Shown in pieces: positions 1 through 11,534 of a stretch of DNA of 64,000 nucleotides. Below the pieces are notes generated by a model. The model was not told the DNA's origin, did not search any database, and saw only the letters and a program-made list of their open reading frames with translations. A program made the position numbers and the translations under genes. Numbering within the stretch: position 1 is the first letter of the stretch; each line of letters opens with the position of its first letter. Source of the DNA: Piliocolobus tephrosceles (lineage: Eukaryota > Chordata > Mammalia > Primates > Cercopithecidae); the NCBI RefSeq assembly GCF_002776525.5, contig NC_045449.1, positions 3,211,256 to 3,275,255 on the forward strand. The letters run 5' to 3'.

Positions 1-179
1 TAAGGGTAATCACCTCATTGCACCTGGACCCATTTAGATTAAGCAAATTTACTGAGGCTCCAGAGGAAGGTCTTCAGGACTCAGGTCTCAGTTGTAGATT
101 AGAAGAAATTAATCACGTATGTCTTTAGATGAATGGACACTTACATGTAGACAGCTTAGAAGATACAGAGCTCTGGAAA
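1..179. other. Unassigned flanking DNA
   Basis: No gene or confidently recognised repeat is visible. The window opens inside non-coding primate DNA. Confidence 0.4.
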
Positions 180-720
180 ACTCTGTAATTTTGAGTTGGT
201 CTGGCGATAATTTCCAGACCTTCTCCCTGTAACTGGCCACAGAAATAAAAACTCTCTTCTTTCCCAGCTCATCTACATCTCATTGTTGGGCCACGAGAAT
301 AAGCAGCCCGACTGTCACTTGTCCAGGAACAGGAGGGGCACACAGCACCTTGTCCAAGAATTAAATTTTCCACAAGCCCAGCTGCTTGAAACTGCCCATT
401 GTAACCTGAAACCGGTTTTATCTAATAGCTACTGAAACAACCTGCTGTGACTCTAAGGCTAGTTTTATCCACTGCTATTACCCACCAATCAGAGCTTGCC
501 AGCTCCCAAAAACTTACTAGTGCCAATGAACTGTCTTCCAAAACAATATATAACATCTCTTCTTTGTAAAAATCCTCCACTCTTCTCTTCACTCTTCGGG
601 CATACTAGAGACCACGTACTCTTTATTTTTGCCCCAAATTGCAATTTTTACTTTTCAAATAAAATGTTAAATTTAGATATTCATCTCTACATTTTTATTT
701 TGACTTCAACATACTCAGAA
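180..720 (+). mobile_element. Possible LTR-like sequence, family unknown
   Basis: The stretch has LTR-like parts: an AATAAA near 245 followed by a pyrimidine-rich segment, a CCAAT box in 'ACCAATCAGAG' near 484, a TATA-like 'ATATATAACA' near 545 and another AATAAA near 659. I could not place it in a family or find target-site duplications. It may be one or two degraded LTRs or ordinary AT-rich DNA. Short ORFs here are not gene-like. Confidence 0.3.
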
Positions 721-1005
721 GCCCAACAGGAGATTTCCTCTTTGTGTCATTGGCCATGCTCACACCAATCTTGGCAATCTGGAATTGGCATCACCACCAC
801 TATATTGTTGCTACTATTATTTTGAATGGGTTGGTATCTATTAGATCCATTAAGTATAAGAAAAATAAAAACATTTTTATTTTACTTTCATTTATTATTT
901 CTCAAATACTCTTTCTTTCCTTATGTAAATCCAAGTTTCTGACCTACACCATTTTCCTACTCTCTGAAGAACATCTTTTAACATTTCTTGCAAGGTGAGT
1001 CTACT
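721..1005. other. AT-rich DNA, nothing recognised
   Basis: No gene, RNA or repeat family could be recognised. The small open frames are chance ORFs in AT-rich sequence. Confidence 0.4.
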
Positions 1006-2050
1006 GGCAACAAATTCCTTCAATTTTTGTTTGTCTGAGAAAGTCTGTTGTCTGTTTCTCTTTCTCTTTCAAATTATAGGAGACAGAATTTTAGCTTGGT
1101 TTTTTTTTTTTTTTTTTTCAATACTTGAAATATTTTATTCCACTCTTATCTTCCTTGCATGGTTCTTGTAAGAAAACTAATGTTGTTCTTATCCTTTTTC
1201 CTTTATAAGTAAGTTGAGTTCCCCATCCCAGGATTTGTTCAAGATTCTCCCTTGGTATTCCATTTTCTGCAAGTTGAATATATTATTCTTATATGTAGAT
1301 TATTCGCTGTTTATCTTATTTGGTGTTCTCTGAGCTTCCAAGATGTTTGGTTTGGTGTCTGTCATTAATTTTAGAAAATTCTCAGTTATTATTATTTCAA
1401 CTATTTCTTCTATTGATCTTTTTCTCTTTCTTCTCCTTTTGGTATTGCCACACACATTACACCTTTTGTAATTGCCCCCACGGTTCTCAAATATTCTGTT
1501 CCAGTTTTTTAATTCCGTTTTCTCTTTGCCTTTCAGTTTGGGAAGTTTCTATTTTCATATCTTCAAGGTTATAGTTTCTTTGTCCCATCTACTGATGAGT
1601 CCATCTAAGGCATTCTTTATTTCTGTTAGTGTTTTCTATTTCTAACATTTTCTTTTGGTTATCTCTTAGAGTTTTTATCTCTCTTTGTACAGTACTCATC
1701 TATTCCTCCATGCTGTCCACTTTTTCCCATTAGAGCCCTTAGCTTATTAATCATAGTCATTTTAAATTCCAAGTCTAATAATTCTCAAAATCTCTACCAT
1801 ATCTGAGACTGATTCTGGTGCTTGTTTTGTCTCTTCAGACTACGTATTTTCCCTTTTAGAATGCCTTGTAATTTTTTTGTTAAGTGCTGAACATGATGTG
1901 TGGGGTGAAAAGGACCAAGGTAAACAGCCCTTCAGTGTGAGATATTGTGCTTATCTGGTTAGGAGTCAGACTGTGTTTACTGTTTGCTGTAGCTGGAGCC
2001 ATCAGAAGTTAAATTTCCTCAGATGTCTTTGTACTTATTTCCCCTGTTAT
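1006..2050 (-). mobile_element. Old L1 (L1M-type) fragment, 5' UTR to ORF1
   Basis: The reverse complement reads like the 5' UTR and ORF1 coiled-coil/RRM part of an old mammalian L1, with the 5' end toward 2050. It is recognised by the order of ORF1-like phrases. It is mutated throughout, with no open ORF1 frame, and is interrupted by a T run at 1100-1118. The element is dead and 3'-truncated, and it abuts the ERV-L body at about 2045. Confidence 0.7.
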
Positions 2051-2605
2051 CTTTGAGTTTTCCTAGAGATTTCTTCTTGAATAGGGTCTGGACATTCATG
2101 TCCTTTCCGTTGTAATACCCTGTCACTCAGTTGGCATTGTAACTGTGACGTCAAAAGGCCATTCCACCATTCTATCAATCCAGCTGCTTCAAGATGATAG
2201 GAAACATGGTAAGACCAGTGAATCCCGTTAGCACAAGTCCAATGCCACACTTCTTCAGCTGAAAAGTGAATGCCTTGGTCAGAAGCAATGCTATGTGGAA
2301 TACCATGATGGTAGACAAAGCATTCTGTGAGTCCAAGAATGGCAGTCTTGGCAAAAGCATTGTGTGTAAGATAGTGAAACCCATATCTAGAATAAGTGTC
2401 TATTCTGGTGAGGACAAACTGCTGCCCTTTCCATAATGGAAGAGGTCCAATATAATTAACTTGCCACCAACTAGCTGGCTGATCACCCCAAGGAATGGTT
2501 CCATATCAAGGGTTCAGTGTTGGTCTCTGCTGGTGGCAAATTGGGCATTCAGCAGTGGCCGTAGCCAGGTCAGCCTTGGTGAGTGAAGTCCATGTTGCCG
2601 AGCCC
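2047..2605 (-). pseudogene. ERV-L integrase remnant
   Basis: Two overlapping minus frames (2175-2384 and 2047-2250) contain retroviral integrase core sequence, including the region around the last catalytic Glu in 'EAAGLIEWWNG'. Sequence stops near 2045, so the C-terminal part and any downstream dUTPase and 3' LTR are missing. Confidence 0.7.
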
Positions 2606-2609
2606 GTGT

Positions 2610-3400
2610 TTAACCTCCATCCCTGCCACCATGGCCACTTTGTTCATGGGCCCATTGGGAGATGACAGGGGTGGCTGGGGAAAAAGGCTGAGTAATGTCC
2701 ACAGAATGAGTCATCCTATTCACTTGATTATTAAAATCCTCCTCTGCTGAGGTCACCATTGGGTAAGCACTCACATGAGATATAAATATCTTTACAGCTT
2801 TTGACTGCTCAGAGAGGTCCATCCACATACCTCTTCCCCAAATTTCTTTGTCACCAATTTTCCAATCATGCTTCTTCCAAGTCCCTGACCATCCAGTCAA
2901 ACCATTAGCTACAGCCCATGAATCAGTATATAATCGCACATCTGGCCATTTCTCCTTCTAAGCAAAGTGTACAACAAGATGTACTGCTCAAAGTTCTGCC
3001 CACTGGGAAGATTTCCCTTCACCACTGTTCTTCAGGGATGTCCCAGAAAGGGGCTATCGTGCTGCAGTTGTCCACTTTTGGGTGGTGCCTGCATATTGTA
3101 CAGAACCATCTGTAAACCAGGCCCTTGCCTTCTCTTCCTCTGTCAACTGATCATAGAAAATTCCCCATGAGGCTATTGGTGCAGTCTTGGGGAAAGAAGG
3201 CAGATGGCAGGAGTGGGGACTGTAGGCATTTGAGCCACTTCCTCATGTAACTTACTTGTGCCTTCAGGACCTGCTTGAGCCCCATCACGTATATACCACT
3301 TCCATTTGATGATGGAATGTTGCTCTGCATGCCCCATGTTATGGCTGGATGGGTCAGAAAGCACCCAGTTCATGATAAACAGTTCAGGTCACATGGTGAC
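2610..3400 (-). pseudogene. ERV-L connection/RNase H remnant
   Basis: Minus frames 3173-3373 and 2610-2939 carry the connection and RNase H part of pol. An RNase H-like 'YTDSWAVANGL' stretch lies near residue 4 of the 2610-2939 frame. Stops and a frame change between 2940 and 3170 disrupt the domain. Confidence 0.7.
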
Positions 3401-3540
3401 GTGATGATCCATAGTCAAACGTTTAGTTTCTATCAAAGCCCAGTAACAGGCCAAGGGCTATTTTTCAAAAGGAGAGTAGCTATCTGTAGAAGATAGCAGG
3501 GCATTGCTCCAAAATCCTAGAGGCCTCCACTGTGATTCAC

Positions 3541-4653
3541 CTACAGGCGCCTGCCAAAGGCTCCAAACAGTATCCCTATCTGCCACTGACATCTCATTGG
3601 ATCTGCTGGGTCATATGGCCCAAGTGGCAGGGCAGCTTGGACAGCAGCCTGGACCTGTTGCAGAGCCTTCTCCTGTTCTGGACTACACTTAAAACTGGCA
3701 GCTTTCAGGTCACTCAATAAATGGGTCAGAGTAACACACCCAAATGAGGAATGTGCTGCCTCCAAAATCCAAATAGGCCCACTAGGCATTGTGCCTCTTT
3801 CTTGGTTGTAGGAGGGACAAAATGCAGCAACTTATCCTTCACCTTAGAAATAATATCTTGATAGGCCCCACACCACTGGACCCCTAGAAATTTTACAGAG
3901 GTAGAAGGTCCCTGAATGTTAATCAGATTTATTTCCCAACAACTCACTCACCAACAAGTCCAGTGTGTTTGCAACTTCTTGCTCACTGGATCCAATCAAA
4001 TCAGCATAATGTCATCAATGTAATGGACCATTGTGATATCTTGTGGAAGGGAAAAGTAATGGAGATCTCTCCAAACAAGATTATGATGCAAAGCTGGAGG
4101 GTTGACATACACCTGAGGTAGGACAGTAAAGGTATATTGCTGACCTTGCCAACTGAAGACAAATTGCTTCTGGTGGGCTTTATGGACAGGAATGGGAATA
4201 AAAGCATTTGCCAAATCAATGACTACATACCAGGTATGTTAATTTGCTCAAGCAATGAAACCATATCTGGTACAACAGCTGCAACTGGAGTCCCCACTTG
4301 GTTAAGCTTATGATAATCTACTGTCATTCTCCAAGATCCATCTGTCTTCTGCAAGGCCAAATAGGAGAGCTGAATGGGGAAGTGGTGGGAATCACCATTC
4401 CTGCATTCTTCAAATCCTTGATCATTGCACTAATCTCCGCAATCCCTTCAGGGATGTGACATTGTTTTGTATTTACTATTTTTCTAGGTAGAGGCAGCTC
4501 TAATGGCTTCCATTTGGCCTTTCCCACCATAATAGCCCTCACCCTATCAGTCAAGGAGCCAATGTGAGGATCCTGACAACTGCTACGTATGTCTATGCCA
4601 ATTATGCATTCTGGCACTGGGGAAATGACCACAGGATGAGAACGGGGACCCAC
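3541..4653 (-). pseudogene. ERV-L reverse transcriptase remnant
   Basis: Three or four overlapping minus frames (4324-4653, 3996-4214, 3726-3947, 3541-3789) together cover an RT domain. The YIDD catalytic box is near 4010. Frame changes between the pieces show that this is a decayed copy. It lies between the protease remnant and the RNase H remnant in the normal pol order. Confidence 0.8.
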
Positions 4654-4706
4654 TGTAAGTTGGACCTGAGCTAAAACTCTGTTAATTACCTGACCTCCAT
4701 AAGCCC

Positions 4707-4916
4707 CTACTTTAACTGGAGCACCACAATGACGTTTTGGGTCCCTGGAATCAATGTCAGCTCAGAACCAGTGTCTAATAGTCCCTGAAAGATCTGATTA
4801 TTCCCCTTTCCCCAGTGCACCGTTACCCTGGTAAAAGGATAGAGGTCTCCTTGGGGAAGAATGGGAGAAAGATTAACAGCATAAGTCATCAGTAGTCTAG
4901 TGGAGTCCTTCCTCAA
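4707..4916 (-). pseudogene. ERV-L protease remnant
   Basis: This 69-codon frame contains the aspartic protease active-site triad DTG, in the context LLDTGSELTLIPG, at about residues 46-58. That motif identifies a retroviral-type aspartic protease. The frame is separated from both Gag and RT by stops or frame changes, so it is not functional. Confidence 0.75.
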
Positions 4917-4934
4917 GGGGACCCCACTTCCCCT

Positions 4935-5985
4935 TCATTCAAAGGGTTCTGGGTCTGTAAACTGGCTCAAGTCTGGATATTGACTGAGGGGCCATGATTC
5001 TCTGTTTTTATATATCAAATTAGTATTTTGTCCACTGGACCTGGAATTTTTTTGCTTATATAAATCAAGAAAGAATGCAGTAGGCTTCCTGTCAATTTCA
5101 CTTCTAGGAACACCATGATTAATTAGCCAATGCCAGAGCTCTACATGAGTCAGACTATTCTGATTTCTGCTTTGCCTCTGCTGTCCATTATGGCGGCTAC
5201 AGCCACCTTGTCTTTGATGGTTGAGTGCTGCCACTTGGCCCCTGCCACCTCAGGACCCAATTATTCCCATTGCTTTTAAATTTTGTAGTTGAGTGACTGC
5301 AGTTCCCACTGTAAGATCTGACATACAGAGAGGCGCAATCACAGAGCTCTTCACGGATGCAGGTGCTGCCCTCACAAATCTATTTCACAAAGTATTGATA
5401 AAGGGTATATCTTCTGGACCCTCCCAGCTGGGATGAGTGGGTCTAAAACGACTAATCCACTCCAGCATCCCAATCTCCCTAAGCCTTTGGATTCCTTCCT
5501 CTACATTAAACCAAGGGAGATCAGGCATTTTCAGCTCACTCACAGTGGGCTATCTTCTAATCCATATTTCAGCTAACCAAGCAAATAAGCTAGTAGAACC
5601 TTTTTAACTCCCCAAGCTACAATAATAAATGCAGAATTCCTGCTTAGGGGGCCCAAAGCAATAAATTCAGCCAGATACAACTTTATGCTCCTTCCAGCAT
5701 TATCCTACATGTTTAATATCCATTCCCATGCCTGTTTAGATTTCTGCTCATTTAAATTAGAAAACTCAAGCAGTTCTTTTGGAGTATAGCATACTTCTTC
5801 ATGGGTCACACTCTGAACCGCACATCTGGGGGCCTACTAGGACTTTAGTCTAGTTATAGGTCTAGAAGCAAACAGGAGTGTAGGGGGTGCATCCTGAGGA
5901 GGATAAACATTGCCTGGCAACTGCCTCGGAGAAGGCCATTGCTGTTGCCTTGGGCAGTGCAGGGTTATTGTCCTCAATCTCCACA
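4935..5985 (-). pseudogene. ERV-L gag remnant
   Basis: A 99-codon open stretch at 4935-5234 corresponds to the C-terminal part of a Gag-like protein. More degraded Gag-like sequence continues to about 5985, where it stops at the junction with L1. There is no intact start or full-length frame. Gag would form the particle core in a live element; here it is only a fossil. Confidence 0.6.
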
Positions 5986-5990
5986 CATGC

Positions 5991-7070
5991 AGCCAGCAAA
6001 CATATGAAAAAAACTCAACATCACTGATCATTACAGAAACACAAATCAAAACCACAATAAGATACTATCCTATGCCAGTCACAATGGTGATTATTAAAAA
6101 GTCAAGAAACGATGATGCTGGCGAAGCTGCAGAGAAATAGAAACACTTTTACACTGTTGGTGGGAATGTCAATTAGTTCAATCATTGTGGAAGACAGTAT
6201 GGCAATTCCTCAAAGACGTAGAACCAGAAAAACCATTTGCCCCAGCAATCCCACTACTGGGTATATACCCAAAAGAATATAAATCATTCTGTTATAAAGG
6301 TACATGCACACATATGTCCACTGCAACACTATTCACAATAGCAAAGACATGGAATCAACCCAAATGCCCATCAATGTTAGACTGGATTAAAAAAATATGA
6401 TACATGTACACCATGGAATACTATGCAGCCATAAAAAGAATTAGTTTTGTTTTTCTTTTTGAGACAAGAGTCTTACTGTGTCACCCAGGCTGCAGTGCAA
6501 TGGCATGATCTCAGCTCACTGCAACCTCCACCTCCTGGGTTCAAGTGATTCTCCCGCCTTAGCCTCTCCACTAGCTGGGATTACAGGCACCCACCATCAT
6601 GCCTGGCTAATTTTTGTAGTTTTGTAGAGATGGGGGTTTCACCATGTTGACCAGGCTGGTCTCGAACTCCTGACCTCAGGCCATTTGCCCACCTCGGCCT
6701 CCCAAAGTGCTGGGATTACAGGCGTGAGCCACTGGTGATCATGTCCTTTGCAGGGACATGGATGGGGCCAGAAGCCATTATGCTCAGCAAACTAATGCAG
6801 GAATAGAAAACCAAACACCACATGTTCTCACTTATAAGTGAGAGCTGAACACTGTGAACACATAGACACAGAGAGGGATACAACTGGAGCCTGTTGGGGT
6901 GGGGGGCAGTAGGAGGGAGAGCATCAAGAAAAATAGCTAATGCATTCTGGGCTTAATACCTAGGTGATGAGTTGATAGGTGGAGCAAATCACCAAGGTAC
7001 ACATTTACCTATGTAACAAACCTATACATCCTGCACATTTGCCCTGGAACTTAAAATAAAAGTAGAAACA
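5991..7070 (+). mobile_element. L1PA-type 3' end, 5'-truncated, split by Alu
   Basis: Plus-strand L1 sequence starts in the 3' third of ORF2 (5991-6442), is interrupted by an Alu, and resumes at 6734 with the end of ORF2 and the 3' UTR to about 7070. The 'CAATCCCACTACTGGG' ORF2 signature is at 6248. The 71-codon frame at 6185-6400 is a piece of decayed ORF2. It is inserted next to or into the ERV-L gag remnant. Confidence 0.85.
6443..6733 (-). repeat. Alu (antisense) inside L1
   Basis: A T-rich start followed by 'GAGACAAGAGTCTTACTG' and ending in 'GGCGTGAGCCACTG' is an inverted Alu. The last bases of the left monomer are missing. It splits the L1PA 3' end. Confidence 0.9.
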
Positions 7071-7520
7071 TAACATTCCAAAACCTACAGAATACAGCAA
7101 AAGCAGTATTAAGAGAGAAATTTATAGTTAACAAACTCCTACATCAAATAAAGCAAGATTTCAAATAAACAACCTAGCAATACACCTTAAGGAACTAGAA
7201 AAGTGAGAACAAATCAAACCCAAAGGTAGTAGAAGGAAAGAAATAATAATAAAGATCAAAGCAGAAATAAATAAAATTGAGACTAAAAATGTGAAATATT
7301 AATAAAATGAAAAGTTGATTTTTATGGAAAGTTTAACAAAATTGGCAAACCATTAGCTAAACTAATTAAGAAGACAGAAAACCCAAATAAAATCAGAAAT
7401 GAAAAAGGAGACATTATAAGTGATACCACAGAAATACAAAGGATCATTAGAAAATATTGTGAACAACCATACACCAACAAATTAGAAAACCGATAAATTC
7501 CGGAACACAAACAGCCTATA

Positions 7521-7852
7521 AAGATTGAACCAAGAAGAGGACGGGCGTGATGGCTCACGCCTGTAATCCCAGCACTTTGGAAGGCCGAGGCAGGTGGATC
7601 ACGAGGTCAGGAGATGGAGACCATCCTGGCTAACACAGTGAAACCCCGTCCCTACTAAAAATACAAAAAATTAGCTGGGTGTAGTAGCGGGCATCTGTAG
7701 TCCCAGCAACTCGGGAGACTGAGGTAGGAGAATGGCAGGAACCCGGGAGGCGGAGTTTGCAGTGAGCCAAGATCCCACCACTGCACTCCAGCCTGGACAA
7801 CAGAGCGAGACTCTGTCTCAAAAAAAAAAAAAAAAAGATTGAACCAAGAAGA
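7521..7852 (+). repeat. AluY with perfect 18 bp target-site duplication
   Basis: The Alu body spans about 7539-7834. The sequence AAGATTGAACCAAGAAGA occurs at 7521-7538 and again at 7835-7852, a perfect target-site duplication. It inserted into the L1 ORF2 region. Close similarity to the AluY consensus and the intact duplication suggest a fairly young insertion. Confidence 0.93.
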
Positions 7853-8657
7853 AAAAAACAAACCTGAACAGACCAATAATGAGTAATAAGATTAAATCTG
7901 TAAGTAAACATATGCCAACAACAACAACAAAAAGTCCAGTATCAAATAGTTTCACTGCTGAATTGTTAAAAACTTTAGAGAAAAAAAAAAAAAAAAGCCC
8001 TAATACCACTTCTTCTCAAGCTGTTTCAAAAAACTGAAGAGGAGGAAACTCTTCCAAACACATTCTACGAGGATAGTATTACCCTGATACCAAAACAAGA
8101 CGAGAAAACAAAAATAGAAAACTACACGCCAATATCCCTAATGAACATAGATGCAAAAATTCTTCACAAAATACTAGCAAACAAAATCAAACAGCACATC
8201 AAAAAGATTATGCACTATGATCAAGTGGATTTATCTCAAGAATGCAAAGATGGCTCAACATATGGAAATCAATATATGAGATACATCACATTAACAGAAT
8301 GAAGGACAAAACCCATATGATCATCTCAATAGACACAGAAAAGGCATTTGATAAAATTCAACATCACTTTATGAAAAAAATTCTCAATAAATTAGGTATA
8401 GAAGAAATGTACCTAAACACAATAAAGACCAAATACGGCAAACCCACAACTAACATCATGTTGAATGGAGAAAAGCTGAAAGCTTTTTCTCTAAGAACTG
8501 GAATAAGACAAGGATGTGTACTCTTGCCAGTCTTATTAAATATGCTACTGGGAATCCTATCAAGAGCAATTAGACAAGAGAAAAAATAGACAACATCCAA
8601 ACCAAAAAGAAGGAAGTCAAATTGTCCTTTGCAGATGACATAATCCTATCTATACAG

Positions 8658-8845
8658 GAAGGGGAACATCACACACTGGGGCCTATTGTGGGGAGGGGAG
8701 AGTGGGGAGGGATAGCATTAGGAGATACACCTAATGTAAATGACGAGTTAATGGGTGCAGCACACCAACATGGCACATGTATACATATGTAACAAACCTA
8801 CACGTTGTGCACATGTACCCTAGAATATAAATATTAAATTAAGCA
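8658..8845 (+). mobile_element. Short L1PA 3' UTR fragment inside older L1
   Basis: The phrases 'CACACTGGGGCCTATTGTGG' and 'GCACATGTACCCTAGAA' belong to an L1PA 3' UTR. They sit in the middle of the older L1's ORF2, directly before the 'TTCAGTAAAGTTGCAG' RT segment. There is no poly(A) tail or visible target-site duplication, and about 60 bp of host L1 expected by comparison with 31851-31920 is missing. Confidence 0.75.
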
Positions 8846-10850
8846 AATTCAGTAAAGTTGCAGAATACAAAATCAACATACAAAAATCAGTAGCATTCCT
8901 ATACACCAAAAACAAAGTAGCTGAAAATAAATCAAGAAAGCAATCCCACTACCTAGGAAAAAAATTTAACCAATGAGGTGAAAGGTATCTATAAGGAAAA
9001 TTATATGAAAGAAAATGAAGAGGATGGAAAAAAAAAAAAAAAAAACCACGGAAAAACATTCCATGTTCATGGATTGGAAGAAATAATATCTTTAAAATGA
9101 CCATACTACCCAAAGTGATCTACCAATTCCATGTAATTCCTATCAAATAGAAATGATATTCTTTCATGAAATAGAAAACAAAAATCCTAAAATTTATATG
9201 GAACCACAAACCACCCCAAATAGACAAACCAATCCTGAGCAAAAAGAACAAAACTCACTGCATCACACTACCTGACTTCAAACTACACCACACAACTATA
9301 GTAACCAAAACAGCATGGTACAGGTATAATAACAGACAGATAGACCAATGGAACACAATAGAGAATCCAGAAATAAATCCACGTATTTACAGCCAACTGA
9401 TTTTCGACAAAAGCATCAAAAACATACACTGGGAAAGTCAGTCTCTTCAATAAATGGTTCTGTGAAAACTGAATGTCTACATGCAGAAGAATAAAACTAG
9501 GCCCCTATTTCTCACCATATACAAATTTTAACTCAAAATTGATTAAAGACTTAAATATAAGACCCAACACTATACAACTACTAGAAGACAACATAGGGAA
9601 AATGTTTCAGCACCTTACTCTGGTCAAAAATTTTATGGATAAGACCTCAAAAGCACAGCCAACAAAAGAAAAAACAGACAAACTGGATTACATCAAACTA
9701 AAAAGCTTCTGCACAGCAAAGAAAACCATCAACAGAATGAACAGAAAACCTGCAGAATGGGAGAAAAATCTTTGCAAGCTATTCATTTGATAAGGTTCTA
9801 ATATCTAAAGTGTACAAGGAATTCAACTCAACAGCAAAAAATAATAATAATAATCTAAGTAAAAAATGGGCAAAGGATCTGAATAAATATTTCTCAAAAA
9901 AAAAAAAAAGACATACAAATGGCCAACAAGTGCATGAAAAAGTGCCCAACGTCACTAATTATCAGGGAAATTCAAATCAAATCCAAAATGAGACCTCATC
10001 TCACACCAATTAATGTGAGTCTTATCAAGAAGACTAAAAATAACAAATGTTGGCAAAGATGTGGAGAAGGGTAATTCTTATATACTGTTAGTGGTGGGAA
10101 TGTAAATTAGTACAGCCATTGTGGAACACGGTATGGAAGTTCTCAAAAAAAGCTAAAAATAGAACTACCAAAAGATCCAGCAATCCCACTACTGGGTGTG
10201 TATGCAAAAGAAAGAAAATAGGTATGTCCAAGAGACATCTTCACTCCTAGGCACTATTTATGTCAGCCAACATATGGAATCAACCTAAGTGGCCATCAAC
10301 AGATAATGAAAATATGGTGTATATATACACAGTGGAATACTAGTCAGTCATTAAAAAGTATAAAATCTTATCATTCATGGCAACATGGATGAGCCTGAAG
10401 GATATCTGTTAAATAAGTCAGGCACAGAAAAATAAATACCACATATTCTCACTCACGTGTGGAAGCTTAAAAAGTTGGCAGTATAGAAGTATACAGTAGA
10501 ATATTGGCCACTAGAGGCTGAGAAGGGGAAGAAGTGGGGTTATAGAGGTTAGTTAATGGATTAAAAATTACAGGATAGGAGGAATAAGCTCTAGTGTTCC
10601 ATAGCACTGTAGGACGACTCTGGTAAACAATTTTTTGCATTTTTCCAATAACTAGAAGAAAGAATGCTGAATGTTCTCAATACTAAGAAATGATAAATTT
10701 TGAGGTGATAGAAATGCTAATTTTCCTGATGTGATCATTGTACGTTGTATACATGTATCAAAATATCACACTGTACCCAATAAATATGTACAATTATGTG
10801 TTGATGTTTAAAACAATTTTAAAATAACTAATATAAATGAATGAGTGAAC

Positions 10851-11534
10851 AAATGAGTGGGGTTCTTAAGCAGACTTTGGTTCCCTTCCCCATGCTTGAG
10901 AAGTCCTTTTAGGGCCTCAGGTATGACTTAGCTCTCAGATATAGATAAACTAAACTATGGTATCTAAGCAAATAGAAAGTTCATTTTAGGCTTGGGTCAG
11001 GTAAAAAGACATGCAGACATAAAAATTAAGAAGAAAACAAGGTTAGAAGACAGGCTGATGTGAACACTTGCTCAGGAAAATGAGTAAAAATTTTTTTTCA
11101 AAATTTGAAGTTTTGTTTGGCAAAGAAAGGGACTGAGATGTTTGGGTTTTATTATTGACATGAGAGGACAGACTATCATTTAATGCAGACCTGCAGGGTT
11201 TTTTTAATTACACATGATAAATTGGTGGTTTAACAATGAAGACAGAATTTTTAATTTAAAGATTTTAAATTTTAATTTAAATATTTTCAATCTTTAAAGA
11301 TTTTCTTCACCTGGGATTAGCATAAAGGAAAATCTTCCTAGCAGGTTACTGAGAACACCTTCTTAGTTCAACTACATATCCCCCCACATTTTTTTTACTT
11401 ACTCAGAAATTATGTAATATTACATTTAAACAAAAAGTTCCATGTGGAGAAAAAAAGAGATCTGCAATAATATTGAAATATTAATGTCCATGTATCTATT
11501 GGATAAAATCATGTAAGACTCTCAAGTATCACCA
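10851..11534. other. Intergenic DNA 3' of the olfactory receptor gene
   Basis: No gene is seen. A very AT-rich, imperfectly self-complementary patch lies at 11247-11305. This would include the 3' UTR of the minus-strand receptor gene, but I could not fix its end. Confidence 0.4.

Larger units (their letters stand above)
2045..5990 (-). mobile_element. ERV-L-type endogenous retrovirus, internal region only
   Basis: Minus-strand reading frames in the order gag C-terminus, protease, reverse transcriptase, RNase H and integrase run from about 5990 down to 2045. The Pol sequence style, the YIDD active-site box in RT and the absence of any env-like frame fit class III ERV-L elements. No flanking LTR is seen: the 5' side is cut by an L1 3' end at about 5990 and the 3' side runs into an L1 fragment. 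Many stops and frameshifts split the frames, so no product is expected. Assignment to ERV-L rests on recognition of the Pol type, not on a search. Confidence 0.8.
7071..10850 (+). mobile_element. L1 element (ORF2 and 3' end), nested insertions
   Basis: Plus-strand L1 ORF2 sequence runs from the endonuclease/RT boundary to the 3' UTR, ending near 10850. The 115-codon frame at 8242-8589 is an RT-domain piece; other pieces are at 9473-9790 and 9810-10013. The element is broken by an AluY (7539-7834), an L1PA 3'-end piece (about 8658-8845) and many stops. No ORF1 or 5' UTR is seen, so it is 5'-truncated and inactive. Confidence 0.85.

Noticed and set aside
496..998. Two overlapping plus-strand frames
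   Set aside because: Low-complexity, F/L/I-rich translations of AT-rich DNA with no motif.
8242..8589. 115-codon frame with RT-like sequence
   Set aside because: It is real L1 ORF2 sequence but only a decayed fragment, so it is listed under the L1 and not as a gene.
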